64,000 bases of DNA from an uncultured Roseateles sp. (GCF_913777145.1 NZ_CAJYPS010000023.1:62001-126000), one strand, 5' to 3'. Shown: positions 8,704-18,345, counted from the stretch's first letter. Numbers and translations: made by a program. The notes: generated from the sequence alone by a model not told the origin.

Positions 8704-9888
8704 TCAGCGTTCGACGGTCAGGGCCACGCCCATGCCACCGCCTATGCACAGCGACGCGATGCCCTTCTTGGCGTCGCGGCGGATCATTTCGTGCAGCAGC
8801 GTGACCAGGATGCGGCAGCCGCTGGCGCCGATGGGATGGCCCAGCGCGATAGCGCCCCCGTTCACGTTGACCTTGTTGATGTCCCAGCCCATTTCCTGGT
8901 GCACCGCGCAGGCCTGGGCCGCGAAGGCCTCGTTGATCTCCAGCAGGTCCAGGTCCGCGGGCTTCCAGCCGGCACGCTCCAGCGCCTTGCGCGCCGCCGG
9001 CACCGGGCCTATGCCCATGTAGGCCGGGTCCACGCCGACCGACGCATAGGACGCGATGCGCGCCAGCGGCTTGAGGCCCAGCGCCGCCGCCTTGGCGGCC
9101 GACATCACGACCACGCCGGCCGCGCCATCGTTCAGGCCCGAGGCATTGCCGGCCGTGACCGTGCCGGCCTTGTCGAACGCGGGCCGCAGGCCGGCCAGCG
9201 CGTCGGCGGTGGACTTGCGGTTGATGAACTCGTCGGCGTCGAACACCAGCGGATCGCCCTTCTTCTGCGCGATGCTGAGGGGCACGATCTCGTCCTTGAA
9301 GCGGCCGGCGTCCTGGGCGGCGGCCGCCTTTTGCTGGCTGGCCAGCGCCAGCGCGTCCTGCTGCTCGCGCGTGATGCCGTACTTCTTGGCGACGTTCTCG
9401 CCGGTGATGCCCATGTGGTACTGGTTGTACACGTCCCACAGGCCGTCCACGATCATGGAGTCGACCATCTTCCAGTCGCCCATGCGCTGGCCCTCGCGCG
9501 AGCCGTGCAGCACGTGGGGCGCCAGGCTCATGCTCTCCTGGCCGCCAGCGATCACGATGTCGCTGTCGCCGTCGCGTATCGCCTGGGCCGCCAGCATCAC
9601 GGCCTTGAGGCCGGAGCCGCAGACCTTGTTGATGGTCATGGCCGGCACGCTGACCGGCAGGCCGGCCTTGATCAGCGCCTGGCGCGCCGGGTTCTGGCCG
9701 GCACCGGCCTGCAGCACCTGGCCCAGGATGACCTCGCCGATCTGCTCGCCGGACAGGCCGCTGCGCTGCAGCAGCGCCTTCAGCACGGTGGCGCCCAGCT
9801 CGGGCGCGGGGGTCTTGGCCAGCGTGCCGCCGAACTTGCCGATGGCGGTGCGCGCGGCGGCGACGATGACGATGTCTTCCTTGCTCAT
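8704..9888 (-). CDS. phaA: Acetyl-CoA acetyltransferase (beta-ketothiolase)
   Basis: This 394-aa biosynthetic thiolase condenses two acetyl-CoA to acetoacetyl-CoA. All thiolase landmarks are present: nucleophile Cys90 ([11 protein letters not shown]), His351 (GHPIGASG) and Cys381 (CIGGGMG). Length equals that of typical PhaA. It sits between phaC (48 bases upstream) and phaB (37 bases downstream) on the same strand, so it supplies the PHB pathway. GAGAGGACT on the minus strand before 9888 may serve as ribosome binding site. It could also act in acetoacetate metabolism, as PhaA enzymes do elsewhere. Confidence 0.95.
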   Translation of the reverse strand: MSKEDIVIVAAARTAIGKFGGTLAKTPAPELGATVLKALLQRSGLSGEQIGEVILGQVLQAGAGQNPARQALIKAGLPVSVPAMTINKVCGSGLKAVMLAAQAIRDGDSDIVIAGGQESMSLAPHVLHGSREGQRMGDWKMVDSMIVDGLWDVYNQYHMGITGENVAKKYGITREQQDALALASQQKAAAAQDAGRFKDEIVPLSIAQKKGDPLVFDADEFINRKSTADALAGLRPAFDKAGTVTAGNASGLNDGAAGVVVMSAAKAAALGLKPLARIASYASVGVDPAYMGIGPVPAARKALERAGWKPADLDLLEINEAFAAQACAVHQEMGWDINKVNVNGGAIALGHPIGASGCRILVTLLHEMIRRDAKKGIASLCIGGGMGVALTVER

Positions 9889-9936
9889 GGGGGAGTCCTC
9901 TCTGCTCTGTGTGATGTGGGGTGATGCGCCGGCGGT

Positions 9937-11637
9937 TCAGGCCTTGACCTTCACGTAGCGACCGGGCGCGGGCTCTATGGCCTTGAACTTGCGGTTGCCC
10001 GGCGCCTTGGGTGCGGCCTTCCGGGCGCCCGCATGGCGGGCCAGCCAGCCACTCCAATCAGGCCACCAGCTGCCGGCATGCTCCTGCGCGCCCGCCAGCC
10101 AGGCCTCGGGCTCGGCCGGCAGCGCGGTGCCGGGTGCGATCCAGTGGCTGCGCTTGGGGGGCTTGCCGGGCTTGGGCGGCGGGTTGATGACGCCCGCGAT
10201 ATGGCCGGACGCGCCCAGCACGAAACGCTTCCTGCCCTTGAGCAGTTGCGTCGAACGATAGGCGGCCTGCCAGGGCACGATGTGGTCCTCGCGCGAGCCG
10301 TAGATGTAGACCGGCGCGTCGATCAGGCCCAGGTCCAGCGGCTCGCCGCAGACCGTGAGCCGACCCGGCACTCGCAGCTCGTTCTGCAGGTAGGTGTGGC
10401 GCAGATACCAGCAGTACATGGGCCCGGGCAGGTTGGTGGAGTCGCCGTTCCAGTACAGCAGGTCGAAAGCCGGCGGGGCCTCGCCCTTGAGGTAGTTGCC
10501 CACCACGTAGTTCCAGACCAGGTCGTTGGGGCGCAGGAAGCTGAAGGTGGTGGCCAGCTCCTGGCCGTGCAGCAGCTGCGGGCCACTGGGCGCGTCGGGG
10601 CCCAGCGTGGCCTCGCGCAGGCGCACGCTGGCCTCGTCCACGAACACGTCCAGCACGCCGTTGTCGCTGAAGTCCAGCAGCGTGGTCAGCAGCGTGAGGC
10701 TGGCCGCGGCCTGCTCGCCACGCGCGGCCAGCACCGCCAGCGCATTGGCCAGGATGGTGCCGCCGACGCAGAAGCCCAGCGTGTTGATGCGCTCCTGGCC
10801 GGAGATCTGCTGGGCCACGCGGATGGCGGCGATCGCGCCCTGCTCCACGTAGTCGTCCCAGCCCAGGTGCTTGACCGACTCGTCGGGGTTGCGCCAGCTG
10901 ACGACGAAGGTGCGGTGGCCCTGGCTGATCGCGTAGCGGATCAGCGAGTTGTCGGGCTGCAGGTCCAGGATGTAGTACTTGTTGATGCAGGGCGGCACCA
11001 GCAGCAACGGCCGCTCGTGCACCTGGGGCGTCAGCGGCGTGTACTCCAGCAGCTGGAACAGCTCGTTCTCGAACACCACATGGCCGGCGGTGGTCGCCAC
11101 ATTGCGGCCCACCTCGAACGCGGCCTCGTCGGTCTGCGACACATGGCCGCGCTGCACGTCGCCGGCCAGCAGCTTGAGCCCGCGAGCCAGTGTCTCGCCC
11201 TGGCTGTCCAGCGCCAGCTTCAACGCCTCGGGGTTGGTGGCCAGGAAGTTGCTCGGCGCGGTGGCGTCGACGAACTGCTGCACCGCGAAGCGCAGCCGCG
11301 CCTTGGTCTTGGTATCGGCCTCGATCTGATCGGCCATGCGGCCCAGCGTGCGGCCGTTCAGCAGGTAGAGCTGGCTGATGAAACTGCTGATCGGGTTGGC
11401 GCTCCATTCCGGCGCCGCGAAGCGGCGGTCGCCCGATGGCGCAGGCGGCTGGGCGCTCAGCGCGTCGTTCCACAGCGCGGTGGCCTGGCGCAGGTAGTCG
11501 GCCTGCAACTCGGCCAGGGCCTGGGGCGGAATCAGCGGCAGGGACGGGGGCAGAGCACCCAGGGCGTCATGCCAGGGGCCGGCCGGCGGCGCCTCGCTGG
11601 GGGCGCTCTGAGCCGGGGGATTCTTGCGGGTAGCCAA
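9937..11637 (-). CDS. phaC: Class I poly(3-hydroxyalkanoate) synthase
   Basis: PhaC polymerises (R)-3-hydroxyacyl-CoA into PHA granules. The lipase-like box GFCVGG holds the catalytic Cys290; the DNGVLD Asp and the SGHIAG His complete the triad. Length (566 aa) fits class I. I place the start at TTG 11637 (LATRKNPP). A Shine-Dalgarno AAGGAG lies 7 nt before it, and the only nearby ATG (11642) is out of frame and 2 nt from the Shine-Dalgarno. A tandem TGGCT duplication separates them, so the ancestral start may have been ATG-GCT-ACC. First gene of the operon; a small membrane-protein gene is divergent. Confidence 0.93.
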   Translation of the reverse strand: MATRKNPPAQSAPSEAPPAGPWHDALGALPPSLPLIPPQALAELQADYLRQATALWNDALSAQPPAPSGDRRFAAPEWSANPISSFISQLYLLNGRTLGRMADQIEADTKTKARLRFAVQQFVDATAPSNFLATNPEALKLALDSQGETLARGLKLLAGDVQRGHVSQTDEAAFEVGRNVATTAGHVVFENELFQLLEYTPLTPQVHERPLLLVPPCINKYYILDLQPDNSLIRYAISQGHRTFVVSWRNPDESVKHLGWDDYVEQGAIAAIRVAQQISGQERINTLGFCVGGTILANALAVLAARGEQAAASLTLLTTLLDFSDNGVLDVFVDEASVRLREATLGPDAPSGPQLLHGQELATTFSFLRPNDLVWNYVVGNYLKGEAPPAFDLLYWNGDSTNLPGPMYCWYLRHTYLQNELRVPGRLTVCGEPLDLGLIDAPVYIYGSREDHIVPWQAAYRSTQLLKGRKRFVLGASGHIAGVINPPPKPGKPPKRSHWIAPGTALPAEPEAWLAGAQEHAGSWWPDWSGWLARHAGARKAAPKAPGNRKFKAIEPAPGRYVKVKA

Positions 11638-11788
11638 GCCATGTCTCCTTCGCGACTTTGCGGCATCAAGCTTGCCACACCCCGCGTGACATCCGTTGTA
11701 ATGGTGTGCACTGACACCGGCTTGACATGAAACCACCGCGTAACGCCCACCGCCCTGATCCGCATCAAAACAAGGCCGGGATCACCCC

Positions 11789-12058
11789 ATGTACCTGATC
11801 GCCATCGCCTGGGCCTATGTGGCGCTGATGATGGCGGCGGCCGAAGCGCTGAGCCCACAGGGCACGCTGCTGGGCGCCGCGATCACGCTGCTGCTGTACG
11901 GCGTGATGCCGCTGGGCCTGCTGCTCTACATCCTGGGCACGCCGGGGCGGCGCCGGCGTGCGGCGCGGGCCTCAGCCGAGGCCGCCGAGAGCGATGCAGG
12001 CGGCCATGCGGCCGACGGGCCGGCCGCGGGCCTCGCCGCGAAACGAGAAGAAACGTGA
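11789..12058 (+). CDS. Small conserved-looking membrane protein
   Basis: This 89-aa protein has two hydrophobic helices (about residues 3-22 and 27-49), a basic stretch (RRRRAARA) and a polar Ala-rich tail. It is divergent from phaC. Its last 87 bases overlap the 3' end of pgeF on the opposite strand, which adds some doubt. The hydrophobic N-terminal half does not overlap any other gene, and the ATG fits a coding frame. No clear Shine-Dalgarno. I recognise no domain and infer no function; position beside the PHB operon is the only clue. Confidence 0.55.
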   Translation: MYLIAIAWAYVALMMAAAEALSPQGTLLGAAITLLLYGVMPLGLLLYILGTPGRRRRAARASAEAAESDAGGHAADGPAAGLAAKREET

Positions 12059-12724
12059 CTCTTCACCGAGCGTGCACCACTGGCCGCCGCTGATGGCGCC
12101 CACACCGGCCACGGCCAGGCGCTCGCGCGCCAGGCCGGCCAGGTCGGCACGCCAGCGCGGTGCCGGGTTGGGCCGGAACGCGAACAGCGGCTGATCGCGC
12201 GTCAGCGGCTCGCGGCCGAAGGCGGCCACCACCTCCGACCCCACCTCGAAGGCCTCGGGCCCTATGCAGGCGCCCAGCCAGGCGCGCACATCGCGGAGTT
12301 CGCACCCAGCCGCCTCGCACAACGCGGCCACGGTGTTCTCCAGCACGCCGCCGGCCAGGCCGCGCCAGCCGGCATGGGCGCCGGCCACGCCGCCCGGCGC
12401 CGCGAACAGCACCGGCAGGCAGTCCGCCACCAACACCGCCACGGCGAGTTCGGGGTCGGTGCTCACGGCCGCATCGGCGCGCGGTGCGTTGTCGTCATGC
12501 AGGTGCGGCCGCAGCCTCACCACGTCGACGCCGTGCACCTGGTCCAGAAACACCGGGCGCGCGCCCAGGTGGCGTGCCAGTTCCTCGCGGTGCGCCCTCA
12601 CCTGCTCGGCCGGGCCCGCCTTGCGGCCCAGGTTGAAACCGCGCGTGGTCATCAGCGCACGCACCTGCGGGCCCAGCGCGTCGGGCGCTGGGCGCAGCCA
12701 CTCGGCGCGCGGCTCAGAAGGCAT
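11972..12724 (-). CDS. pgeF: Peptidoglycan editing factor / multicopper-type purine nucleoside phosphorylase family (PgeF, YfiH)
   Basis: This 250-aa protein belongs to the YfiH/'laccase domain' family. Family members have been reported as a factor that corrects misincorporated amino acids in peptidoglycan and as purine nucleoside phosphorylase/adenosine deaminase-like enzymes. The metal-site motifs are present: LVADCLPVLF and GAHAGWRGLAGGVLE (Cys and His ligands). I use the ATG at 12724, which overlaps the maiA stop by 11 bases and implies translational coupling. A longer ORF from 12754 would lie deeper in maiA. The 3' end overlaps the small divergent membrane-protein gene. Confidence 0.88.
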   Translation of the reverse strand: MPSEPRAEWLRPAPDALGPQVRALMTTRGFNLGRKAGPAEQVRAHREELARHLGARPVFLDQVHGVDVVRLRPHLHDDNAPRADAAVSTDPELAVAVLVADCLPVLFAAPGGVAGAHAGWRGLAGGVLENTVAALCEAAGCELRDVRAWLGACIGPEAFEVGSEVVAAFGREPLTRDQPLFAFRPNPAPRWRADLAGLARERLAVAGVGAISGGQWCTLGEESRFFSFRGEARGRPVGRMAACIALGGLG

Positions 12725-13349
12725 CGGGACAGACACTGGGGTGGGTGTTGGCAAAGGCCGGCTCGGCCAGGCAGGCTTCGTTGACCCGCATCACCGTGGG
12801 GAAGTCGTCCAGCGGGCAGTCGAAGCGCTGGGCGTTGTAGACCTGGGGCACCAGCAGGCAGTCGGCCAGGCCGGGCTGGTCGCCGAAGCAGAAGCGCCCG
12901 GCACTGCCGGCCAGCTGGCGCTCCACCACGGCCAGGCCGGTGGCGATCCAGTGGCGGTACCAGCGGTCCACCGTGTCCTGGGTCTGGCCCAGGTCGTTCT
13001 TCAGATAGCGCAGCACGCGCAGGTTGTTGATCGGGTGGATGTCGCAGCCTATGTCCTGGGCCAGCGCTCGCACGCGCGCCCGGGCCAGCGGCTCGCGCGG
13101 CAGCAGCGGCGGCTCGGGATAGGTCTCGTCCAGGTACTCGATGATGGCCATGGACTGGCCCAGCCAGCGGCCGTCGTCCAGCTCCAGCGCCGGGACCAGA
13201 TGCGAGGCCTGCTGGCCCGCGAAGGGCTGCGCGAACTGCTCGTTGCGGCCCAGGTGGATGGCAGCGTAGTCATAGTCCAGGCCCTTGAGCGCGAGCGCGA
13301 TGCGCACCCGCCACGAGGCCGACGAGCGGAAGTAGTTGTGCAGCTTCAT
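12714..13349 (-). CDS. maiA: Maleylacetoacetate isomerase (zeta-class glutathione transferase)
   Basis: This 211-aa GST-fold enzyme isomerises maleylacetoacetate to fumarylacetoacetate using glutathione, in tyrosine/homogentisate degradation. The zeta signature SSASWRVRIALALKG (about residues 8-22) is visible. The Cys of the human-type SSC motif is Ala, as in many bacterial enzymes. Also present are the GSH-site VPALELDDGRWLGQSMAIIEYLDE and the C-terminal DIHPINNLRVL. An alternative start three codons upstream (13358) is possible. No hmgA or fahA is in the window, so the pathway cannot be confirmed locally. It is co-transcribed with pgeF. Confidence 0.88.
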   Translation of the reverse strand: MKLHNYFRSSASWRVRIALALKGLDYDYAAIHLGRNEQFAQPFAGQQASHLVPALELDDGRWLGQSMAIIEYLDETYPEPPLLPREPLARARVRALAQDIGCDIHPINNLRVLRYLKNDLGQTQDTVDRWYRHWIATGLAVVERQLAGSAGRFCFGDQPGLADCLLVPQVYNAQRFDCPLDDFPTVMRVNEACLAEPAFANTHPSVCPDAF

Positions 13350-13382
13350 GGCGGACATGTTGCCATCACTACACTCCGGCGC

Positions 13383-13937
13383 ATGTGGATGAACCGGCGC
13401 TACAAGCATTGCTCCGAATGCGGAGCCCCCGTGGTCTATCAGGTCCCGGCAGACGACAACCGTGAACGCGCGGTCTGTCCGGCCTGCGGGACCATCCACT
13501 ACCAGAATCCGCTGAATGTGGTCGGCACGCTGCCGGTCTGGGAAGAAGACGGCCGCGTGCTGCTGTGCCGCCGCGCGATCGAGCCACGCCACGGGCTGTG
13601 GACGCTGCCGGCCGGCTTCATGGAGCTGGGTGAGACCGCCGCCGAGGGCGCGCTGCGCGAGACCCAGGAGGAAGCCGGCGCCGACGTGGAGATGCAGCCG
13701 CTGTACTGCCTGCTCAACGTGGTGCGGGTGGGACAGGTCCACCTGTTCTACCGCGCGCGGCTGCGCTCCACCGTGTTCGACCCAGGGCCGGAGTCGCTGG
13801 AGGCGCGGCTCTTCCATGAGCACGAGATCCCCTGGGACGAGATCGCGTTCAAGACCACCCGGGAGACGCTGCAGCGCTTCTTCGCGGACCGCCGCGCCGG
13901 CACCGGCTGGGCGCTGCACGAGATCGACATCGCCTGA
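13383..13937 (+). CDS. NUDIX hydrolase with N-terminal zinc ribbon
   Basis: This 184-aa protein has a zinc ribbon (Cys-x2-Cys at CSECG and CPACG), followed by a NUDIX domain with a complete Nudix box (G-x5-E-x7-REtqEEaG, residues about 79-101). The family hydrolyses nucleoside diphosphate-linked compounds such as NADH or ADP-ribose; the substrate is not predictable. Start is ATG 13383 or ATG 13389. A -10-like TACACT ends 7 nt before 13383 and no Shine-Dalgarno is seen, so the transcript may be nearly leaderless. Its stop overlaps the next start (TGATG). It is divergent from maiA. Confidence 0.88.
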   Translation: MWMNRRYKHCSECGAPVVYQVPADDNRERAVCPACGTIHYQNPLNVVGTLPVWEEDGRVLLCRRAIEPRHGLWTLPAGFMELGETAAEGALRETQEEAGADVEMQPLYCLLNVVRVGQVHLFYRARLRSTVFDPGPESLEARLFHEHEIPWDEIAFKTTRETLQRFFADRRAGTGWALHEIDIA

Positions 13938-14767
13938 TGCACCAGCCGCCGCCCCCCGGCTCCCAGGCCGACGCGGGTCGGCGCCTGTGCCTGCGGGCCG
14001 GGCTGGGCGCGCTGGCGGCCACCTCGCTGCCCCCCACCTGGGCACTGGCTCCGTCCAGCGCGCCGGCAACTCGGCCGCTGCGCGCGGTGGGCACGCAGTT
14101 CGCCCGGCTGTTCGAGGGCGCCGAGGGTCGCGCGCCCCAGGGCCTGGCGGTGGAACTGCTGCAGCAGCTGTTCGGCCGTGACGGCGTGCGCTGCGAGTGG
14201 ATGCCCTGGTCGCGCGCGCTGCTGATGGTGGAGACCGGCGAGGCCGACCTGCTGGTGGGCCCCTACCTCACCGCGGACCGCGAGACCCGGCTGCGCTTCA
14301 GCACGCGCTCCTTCTATTCCGACCCCATGGTCTGGTTCGTGCGCCGCGGCGAGGAGAGTCGCTGGCGCGGCGAGCTGGAGGATCTGCGCCACGCGCGCGT
14401 GGCCGCAGTGCGCGGCTGGGCCTATGGCAGCCGCTTCGACCGCATGAAATGGCTGGCGGACAGCATGTCCTGGGTCAGCACCGTGGATGCCGGCCTGCAG
14501 ATGCTGGTGAAGCAGCGGGTGGACCTGTTCGCCGCCAACGAGCGCAACTGCCGGCCGGTGCTGGAGCACCTGCGGCTCACACAGGCGCTGAGCGCCTGCA
14601 GCCCGCCACTGGACGTGCTGCACGGCCACATGGCGTTTGCACGCAGCGCCGCCGGCGAGGCGCTGGCCCAGCGCTACGACCAGGCCTTCGAGGCCTGGAG
14701 CCGCCGCCCCGGCGCGGCCGAGCTCTACCGCCGCTGGGGCGTGGACAAGCCTCCGGGCCTGCGCTGA
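13937..14767 (+). CDS. Periplasmic substrate-binding-like protein (SBP_bac_3 fold)
   Basis: This 276-aa protein has a twin-arginine-like signal (GRRLCLRAGLGALAATS), then a family-3 solute-binding fold: PQGLAVELLQQLF, MVETGEADLLVGPYLTADRETRLRFS and RVAAVRGWAYGSRFD are characteristic. The Trp/Tyr-rich middle (FYSDPMVWFVRRGEE) is like the stand-alone amino-acid-binding-type proteins in Burkholderiales and Pseudomonas. No ABC permease or ATPase gene is adjacent, so transport is not assured. It overlaps the NUDIX stop by one base (TGATG), indicating coupled translation. The pairing with NUDIX has no obvious biochemical logic. Confidence 0.75.
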   Translation: MHQPPPPGSQADAGRRLCLRAGLGALAATSLPPTWALAPSSAPATRPLRAVGTQFARLFEGAEGRAPQGLAVELLQQLFGRDGVRCEWMPWSRALLMVETGEADLLVGPYLTADRETRLRFSTRSFYSDPMVWFVRRGEESRWRGELEDLRHARVAAVRGWAYGSRFDRMKWLADSMSWVSTVDAGLQMLVKQRVDLFAANERNCRPVLEHLRLTQALSACSPPLDVLHGHMAFARSAAGEALAQRYDQAFEAWSRRPGAAELYRRWGVDKPPGLR

Positions 14768-14793
14768 GCGGCCTCAGCCGCCCTCAACCGCCT

Positions 14794-14988
14794 TCAGCGC
14801 CCGCCACCCAGCACGCGCGCCGGCAGCATCACCAGCGCGCGCAGCAGCGCGAACACGCCCTCCACCGCGATGCCCAGCATCCGGAACGGCAGCGTGATCA
14901 GCCACACCAGCGGCCACATCAGCAGCGCCAGCAAGGCCAGCGGCCAGCACACGACGAACAGCAGGCACCACAACAGAAAACCCATCAT
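14794..14988 (-). CDS. Small hydrophobic membrane protein, 64 aa
   Basis: The protein is almost entirely hydrophobic, with two or three helices (about residues 3-33, 36-52) rich in Trp/Leu/Pro (LLWCLLFVVCWPLALLALLM). The start at 14988 (ATGATG) has a GGGAG Shine-Dalgarno 7 nt upstream. It begins 14 bases after the S9 peptidase stop and is likely in that operon. I recognise no named family. It could be a small inner-membrane accessory protein; function unknown. The good ribosome binding site and operon position are the main support that it is real. Confidence 0.65.
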   Translation of the reverse strand: MMGFLLWCLLFVVCWPLALLALLMWPLVWLITLPFRMLGIAVEGVFALLRALVMLPARVLGGGR

Positions 14989-15002
14989 CGCGATCTCCCG
15001 CT

Positions 15003-16928
15003 TCAGCGCGCCGCGCCCTTGAGGTGTTGGTCCAGGAACTCCAGCATGCGCCGGTTGCCCTCGATCTGGTTCTTCTTCTTGGAGAAGCCATGGCCCTCGT
15101 CGTCGAACACCAGGTAGTCCACCGGCACGCCGTTCTTCTTCACCGCAGCGACGATGTCGTCGCTCTCGGCCTTGATGACGCGCGGGTCGTTGGCCCCCTG
15201 CACCACCATCAGCGGCTTGCGGATCTCGGCCGCGTGGAACAACGGTGACGTGGCCATCAGGCGCTCGCGGTCCTTCACCGGGTCGCCGATCTCCTGGTAG
15301 AGCGCCAGGCGCTGCGACTCCCAGTAGGGCGGGATGGACTCCAGCGTGCGTATCCAGTTGCTGACGCCGAAGATGTCCACGCCCACCTTGAAGGCCTCGG
15401 GGCGGAAGGCCATGGCCGCCAGCACCATGTAGCCGCCATAGCTGCCACCCAGGATGCCTATGCGCTCGGGGTCGACCAGGCCGGTCGCGGCGAGATGGGT
15501 CTTGGCCTCTATGCAGTCCCACAGCGGCTCGCGGCCATGTTTGCCGTCATCCGCGGTGAAGAAGCTCTTGCCATAGCCCGAGCTGCCGCGGTTGTTGATG
15601 CCCAGCACCGCATAACCATGGTTGGCGAAGTACTGCATCGCGGCGGAGTAGCCGCGCATGGTCTGGCCGCCGGGGCCGCCGTGCACCCACACGATGGCGG
15701 GTACCTTGCGCGTGGGCGACGCTTCCTTGGGCATCAACAGCACCGACGGGATCTCCAGCCCGTCGAAGGACTTGAAGCGCACGATGCGCGCATCCACCAG
15801 CTCGGCCGGGTCTATGTCCTTGGACAGGCTTTGCGTCAGCTGGCGGGGCGCGGCGCTGGAGCCCACCTCGGCCACGAACAGGTTGCTGGGCGAGCGGTCG
15901 CCGTTCACGTAGAAGGCCATGCGCTTGCCGCTGGCCGAGAAGCGCACGCCGCGCACCTCGCCGCCGGGCAGCTGGGGCAGCGGCACGGCCTGGCCGTCGC
16001 GGTAGAGGCGCAGCGCGATGCTGGCGTCCTGGTTCACGCCGGTCACGCGGTAGCGGCCGTCCCTGGAGTACTCGCTGTAGACGATGTCCCAGTCGGCGCG
16101 CTCGACCTCGCGGGTCTGGCCGCTGGCGATGTCGTAGGCCACCAGGCGCGTGAACTCGCCGCCGTCGTTGGTGGTCATCAAGAGGCTGCGGCTGTCGGGC
16201 GAGAAGTCCTCGGCCGAATAGCTGGCCACACCCTGGTGAGGCGTCAGGTGCCTGACCTCGCCGGTCTTCAGGTCGGCCAGGTAGACGTCGGAGTCCGCCG
16301 TGGTGTTGCGCTTGGCCAGCGCCAGCCAGCGCCCATCACGGCTGATCTCCAGGTTCTGCCAGCCCTTGTCGTTCTGGAAGACCAGCGTGCGCGCATAGGT
16401 CTTGGCGTCGTAGCGGTAGAGGTCGAAGAAGCGCGGGTCGCGCTCGTTCGTCGCCACGTGAAAGGCCTGGCCGTCGGCGCTCCAGCCCGCGAACAGCGCC
16501 TTGAGCTTGCTGCCCGGGGTCAGGTCGCGCTCCGCGCCATCCGGCTCGCGCACATAGAGGTGGTTGAGCTCGTTGCCGCCCTGGTCGCGGGTGTAGAGGA
16601 AGCGGTCATCCTGCGGAAAGTAGCTGACCGAGTAGCAGCTGTCGGTCTTGGAGTCGGTCAGCTGCACCGGCGGGCCACCGTCCACCGGCATCGCGTAGAC
16701 ATTGAAGATGCCGCTGGCATTGCTGTGGAACAGGATGCGCCGCTCGTCCGCCGAGAAGCTGGCGCCGCCCAGGGAGGTGGTCGCCATGAACTGCTCTATG
16801 GTGTAGCGCTTGGCGGCTCGGGCCTCCTGGGGCGCCACCTGGGCGGTCGTGGCCGGGGCGGCCTGCGATGCGGGCTGGGTCAGGCCCAGCGCCAGGGCGG
16901 CCACCAGCGGCAACAGCGGACGGTTCAT
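15003..16928 (-). CDS. Secreted S9 family peptidase (prolyl oligopeptidase/DPP4-like)
   Basis: This 641-aa enzyme has a signal peptide (1-23), an N-terminal beta-propeller (about 60-380) and a C-terminal alpha/beta hydrolase domain. The catalytic triad can be read as Ser496 (GGSYGGYM), Asp581 (NDPRV) and His613 (EGHGF). Such enzymes cleave peptides after Pro or acylated N-terminal residues in the periplasm. The HGGPGGQ oxyanion segment is also present. It is followed by the small 64-aa membrane protein. Exact specificity cannot be decided from sequence alone. Confidence 0.92.
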   Translation of the reverse strand: MNRPLLPLVAALALGLTQPASQAAPATTAQVAPQEARAAKRYTIEQFMATTSLGGASFSADERRILFHSNASGIFNVYAMPVDGGPPVQLTDSKTDSCYSVSYFPQDDRFLYTRDQGGNELNHLYVREPDGAERDLTPGSKLKALFAGWSADGQAFHVATNERDPRFFDLYRYDAKTYARTLVFQNDKGWQNLEISRDGRWLALAKRNTTADSDVYLADLKTGEVRHLTPHQGVASYSAEDFSPDSRSLLMTTNDGGEFTRLVAYDIASGQTREVERADWDIVYSEYSRDGRYRVTGVNQDASIALRLYRDGQAVPLPQLPGGEVRGVRFSASGKRMAFYVNGDRSPSNLFVAEVGSSAAPRQLTQSLSKDIDPAELVDARIVRFKSFDGLEIPSVLLMPKEASPTRKVPAIVWVHGGPGGQTMRGYSAAMQYFANHGYAVLGINNRGSSGYGKSFFTADDGKHGREPLWDCIEAKTHLAATGLVDPERIGILGGSYGGYMVLAAMAFRPEAFKVGVDIFGVSNWIRTLESIPPYWESQRLALYQEIGDPVKDRERLMATSPLFHAAEIRKPLMVVQGANDPRVIKAESDDIVAAVKKNGVPVDYLVFDDEGHGFSKKKNQIEGNRRMLEFLDQHLKGAAR

Positions 16929-17043
16929 GGAGTCTCCTCTCGTTGAAGTGAAGCGACTCTAGCCAGCAGAGCGGCGCGGCTCATGCGCTGGAGGGATGAA
17001 GCGTCGATACGGCAGGACAGCCCGCAGCCGCGGCGGACAGTCG

Positions 17044-18345
17044 TCAGACGCGCTGGCGGCCGGCCACGTAGCAGGCGGCGAGATTGCGCTCGTCCGACAG
17101 CGTCATCCATGCGAACACGCGCTCGTGCAGCTCCTTGACCACCGCATCTCGCGCCTGGGCCACCGGGCCGCGCGCCCAGTCCCACACGCACAGGTCGGCC
17201 GTCTGCCCCACCGACAGGCCGCCGATCTCATCACCCAGTTGCAAGGCCTGGGCCGCCGCGCGGGTGGCGCCGTGCAGCGCCGTCCAGGCGGTCAGGCGCT
17301 GGCCGCGCAGCGCCTGCACCTTGTAGGCATCCAGCATGTTGCGCGGCAGGCTCAGCGTGGTGCCGCCGCCCACGTCGCTGGCCAGGCTGACGTTGAAGGC
17401 CGCGTCGGGCCAGTCGAACAGGCCGCTGCCCAGGAACAGGTTGCTGGACGGGCAATGCGCGATCTGCGCGCCGCGCTCGGCCAGCAGGCGCTTGTCGGCC
17501 GGATCCAGCCAGATGCCATGGGCCAGCACCGCGCGCTCGTGCAGCAGACCGGCCTGCTCGTATACATCCAGGTAGCTGCGCGCCTCGGGGAAGAGCTCAG
17601 CCACCCAGGCGACCTCGGCGCGGTTCTCGGCCACATGGGTCTGCATGTAGAGGCTGGCGTCCGCCCGGCACAGGCCGCCGGCCATGGCCAGTTGCGCGGG
17701 CGTGCTGGTGGGTGCAAAGCGCACGGTCACCGCGTAGGCCAGGCGCTCGCGGCCGTGAAAGCGCTGGATCAGGTCCACGCAGTCGCGCTCGGCCTGGGTC
17801 ACGTCATCGCGCAGGCCGTCGGGCGCGTGGCGGTCCATCAGCACCTTGCCGGTGATGAGGCGCATGCCGCGCGCAGCGGCCGCGTCGAACAGCGCCTCGG
17901 CCGACACCTTGTGCACCGTGGGAAAGACCACGGCCGAGGTGGTGCCGCTGGCCAGCAGCGCGTCCAGAAAGGTCTCGGCACCGGCGCGGCTGCGCGCCGG
18001 GTCGGCGAAGGCGCACTCGGCCGGGAAGGTGTAGCGCTTGAGCCAGTCCAGCAGCTCCGTGCCGTAGGAGCCGATCACGTCCAGCTGCGGGCAGTGCACA
18101 TGGGTGTCGATGAAGCCCGGCAGCACCAGCTGGCCGGCATGGTCCTTGCGCACCCAGGACTCGTCCGGCGCCTCGGCCTGGCGGCCCACGATGCGGCCGT
18201 GCTCGATCAGCAGCCAGTGGTCGCGGTCGAAGCGCACCGCGGGCGACTCGATATCGCCCCAGGCTGGTGCGGCGGTGAAATCCAGCAGGTCGCCGCGCAA
18301 GGCCCAGCGCGGCGGCGCGAAGTTTTCCTGGTTAGTAAAACTCAT
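17044..18345 (-). CDS. guaD: Guanine deaminase
   Basis: This 433-aa amidohydrolase converts guanine to xanthine. Zinc-site motifs are His82 and His84 (DTHVHCPQ), a middle His (MQTHVAEN), HGIWLD and ASDVGGG. The family hallmark HVHCPQ is specific for guanine deaminases. It is divergent from xdhA by only 39 bases, so guanine deamination and xanthine oxidation are encoded back to back. No Shine-Dalgarno is visible; a -10-like GAGAAT lies 6 nt before the start. Cytoplasmic. Confident call. Confidence 0.93.
   Translation of the reverse strand: MSFTNQENFAPPRWALRGDLLDFTAAPAWGDIESPAVRFDRDHWLLIEHGRIVGRQAEAPDESWVRKDHAGQLVLPGFIDTHVHCPQLDVIGSYGTELLDWLKRYTFPAECAFADPARSRAGAETFLDALLASGTTSAVVFPTVHKVSAEALFDAAAARGMRLITGKVLMDRHAPDGLRDDVTQAERDCVDLIQRFHGRERLAYAVTVRFAPTSTPAQLAMAGGLCRADASLYMQTHVAENRAEVAWVAELFPEARSYLDVYEQAGLLHERAVLAHGIWLDPADKRLLAERGAQIAHCPSSNLFLGSGLFDWPDAAFNVSLASDVGGGTTLSLPRNMLDAYKVQALRGQRLTAWTALHGATRAAAQALQLGDEIGGLSVGQTADLCVWDWARGPVAQARDAVVKELHERVFAWMTLSDERNLAACYVAGRQRV

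Noticed and set aside
11722..11727. TTGACA as -35 element of the small membrane-protein gene
   Set aside because: No -10-like box lies at 16-18 bases downstream.
12714..14069. A fused 451-codon frame that includes maiA
   Set aside because: The N-terminal 240 codons are antisense to the NUDIX gene; the isomerase begins at 13349.
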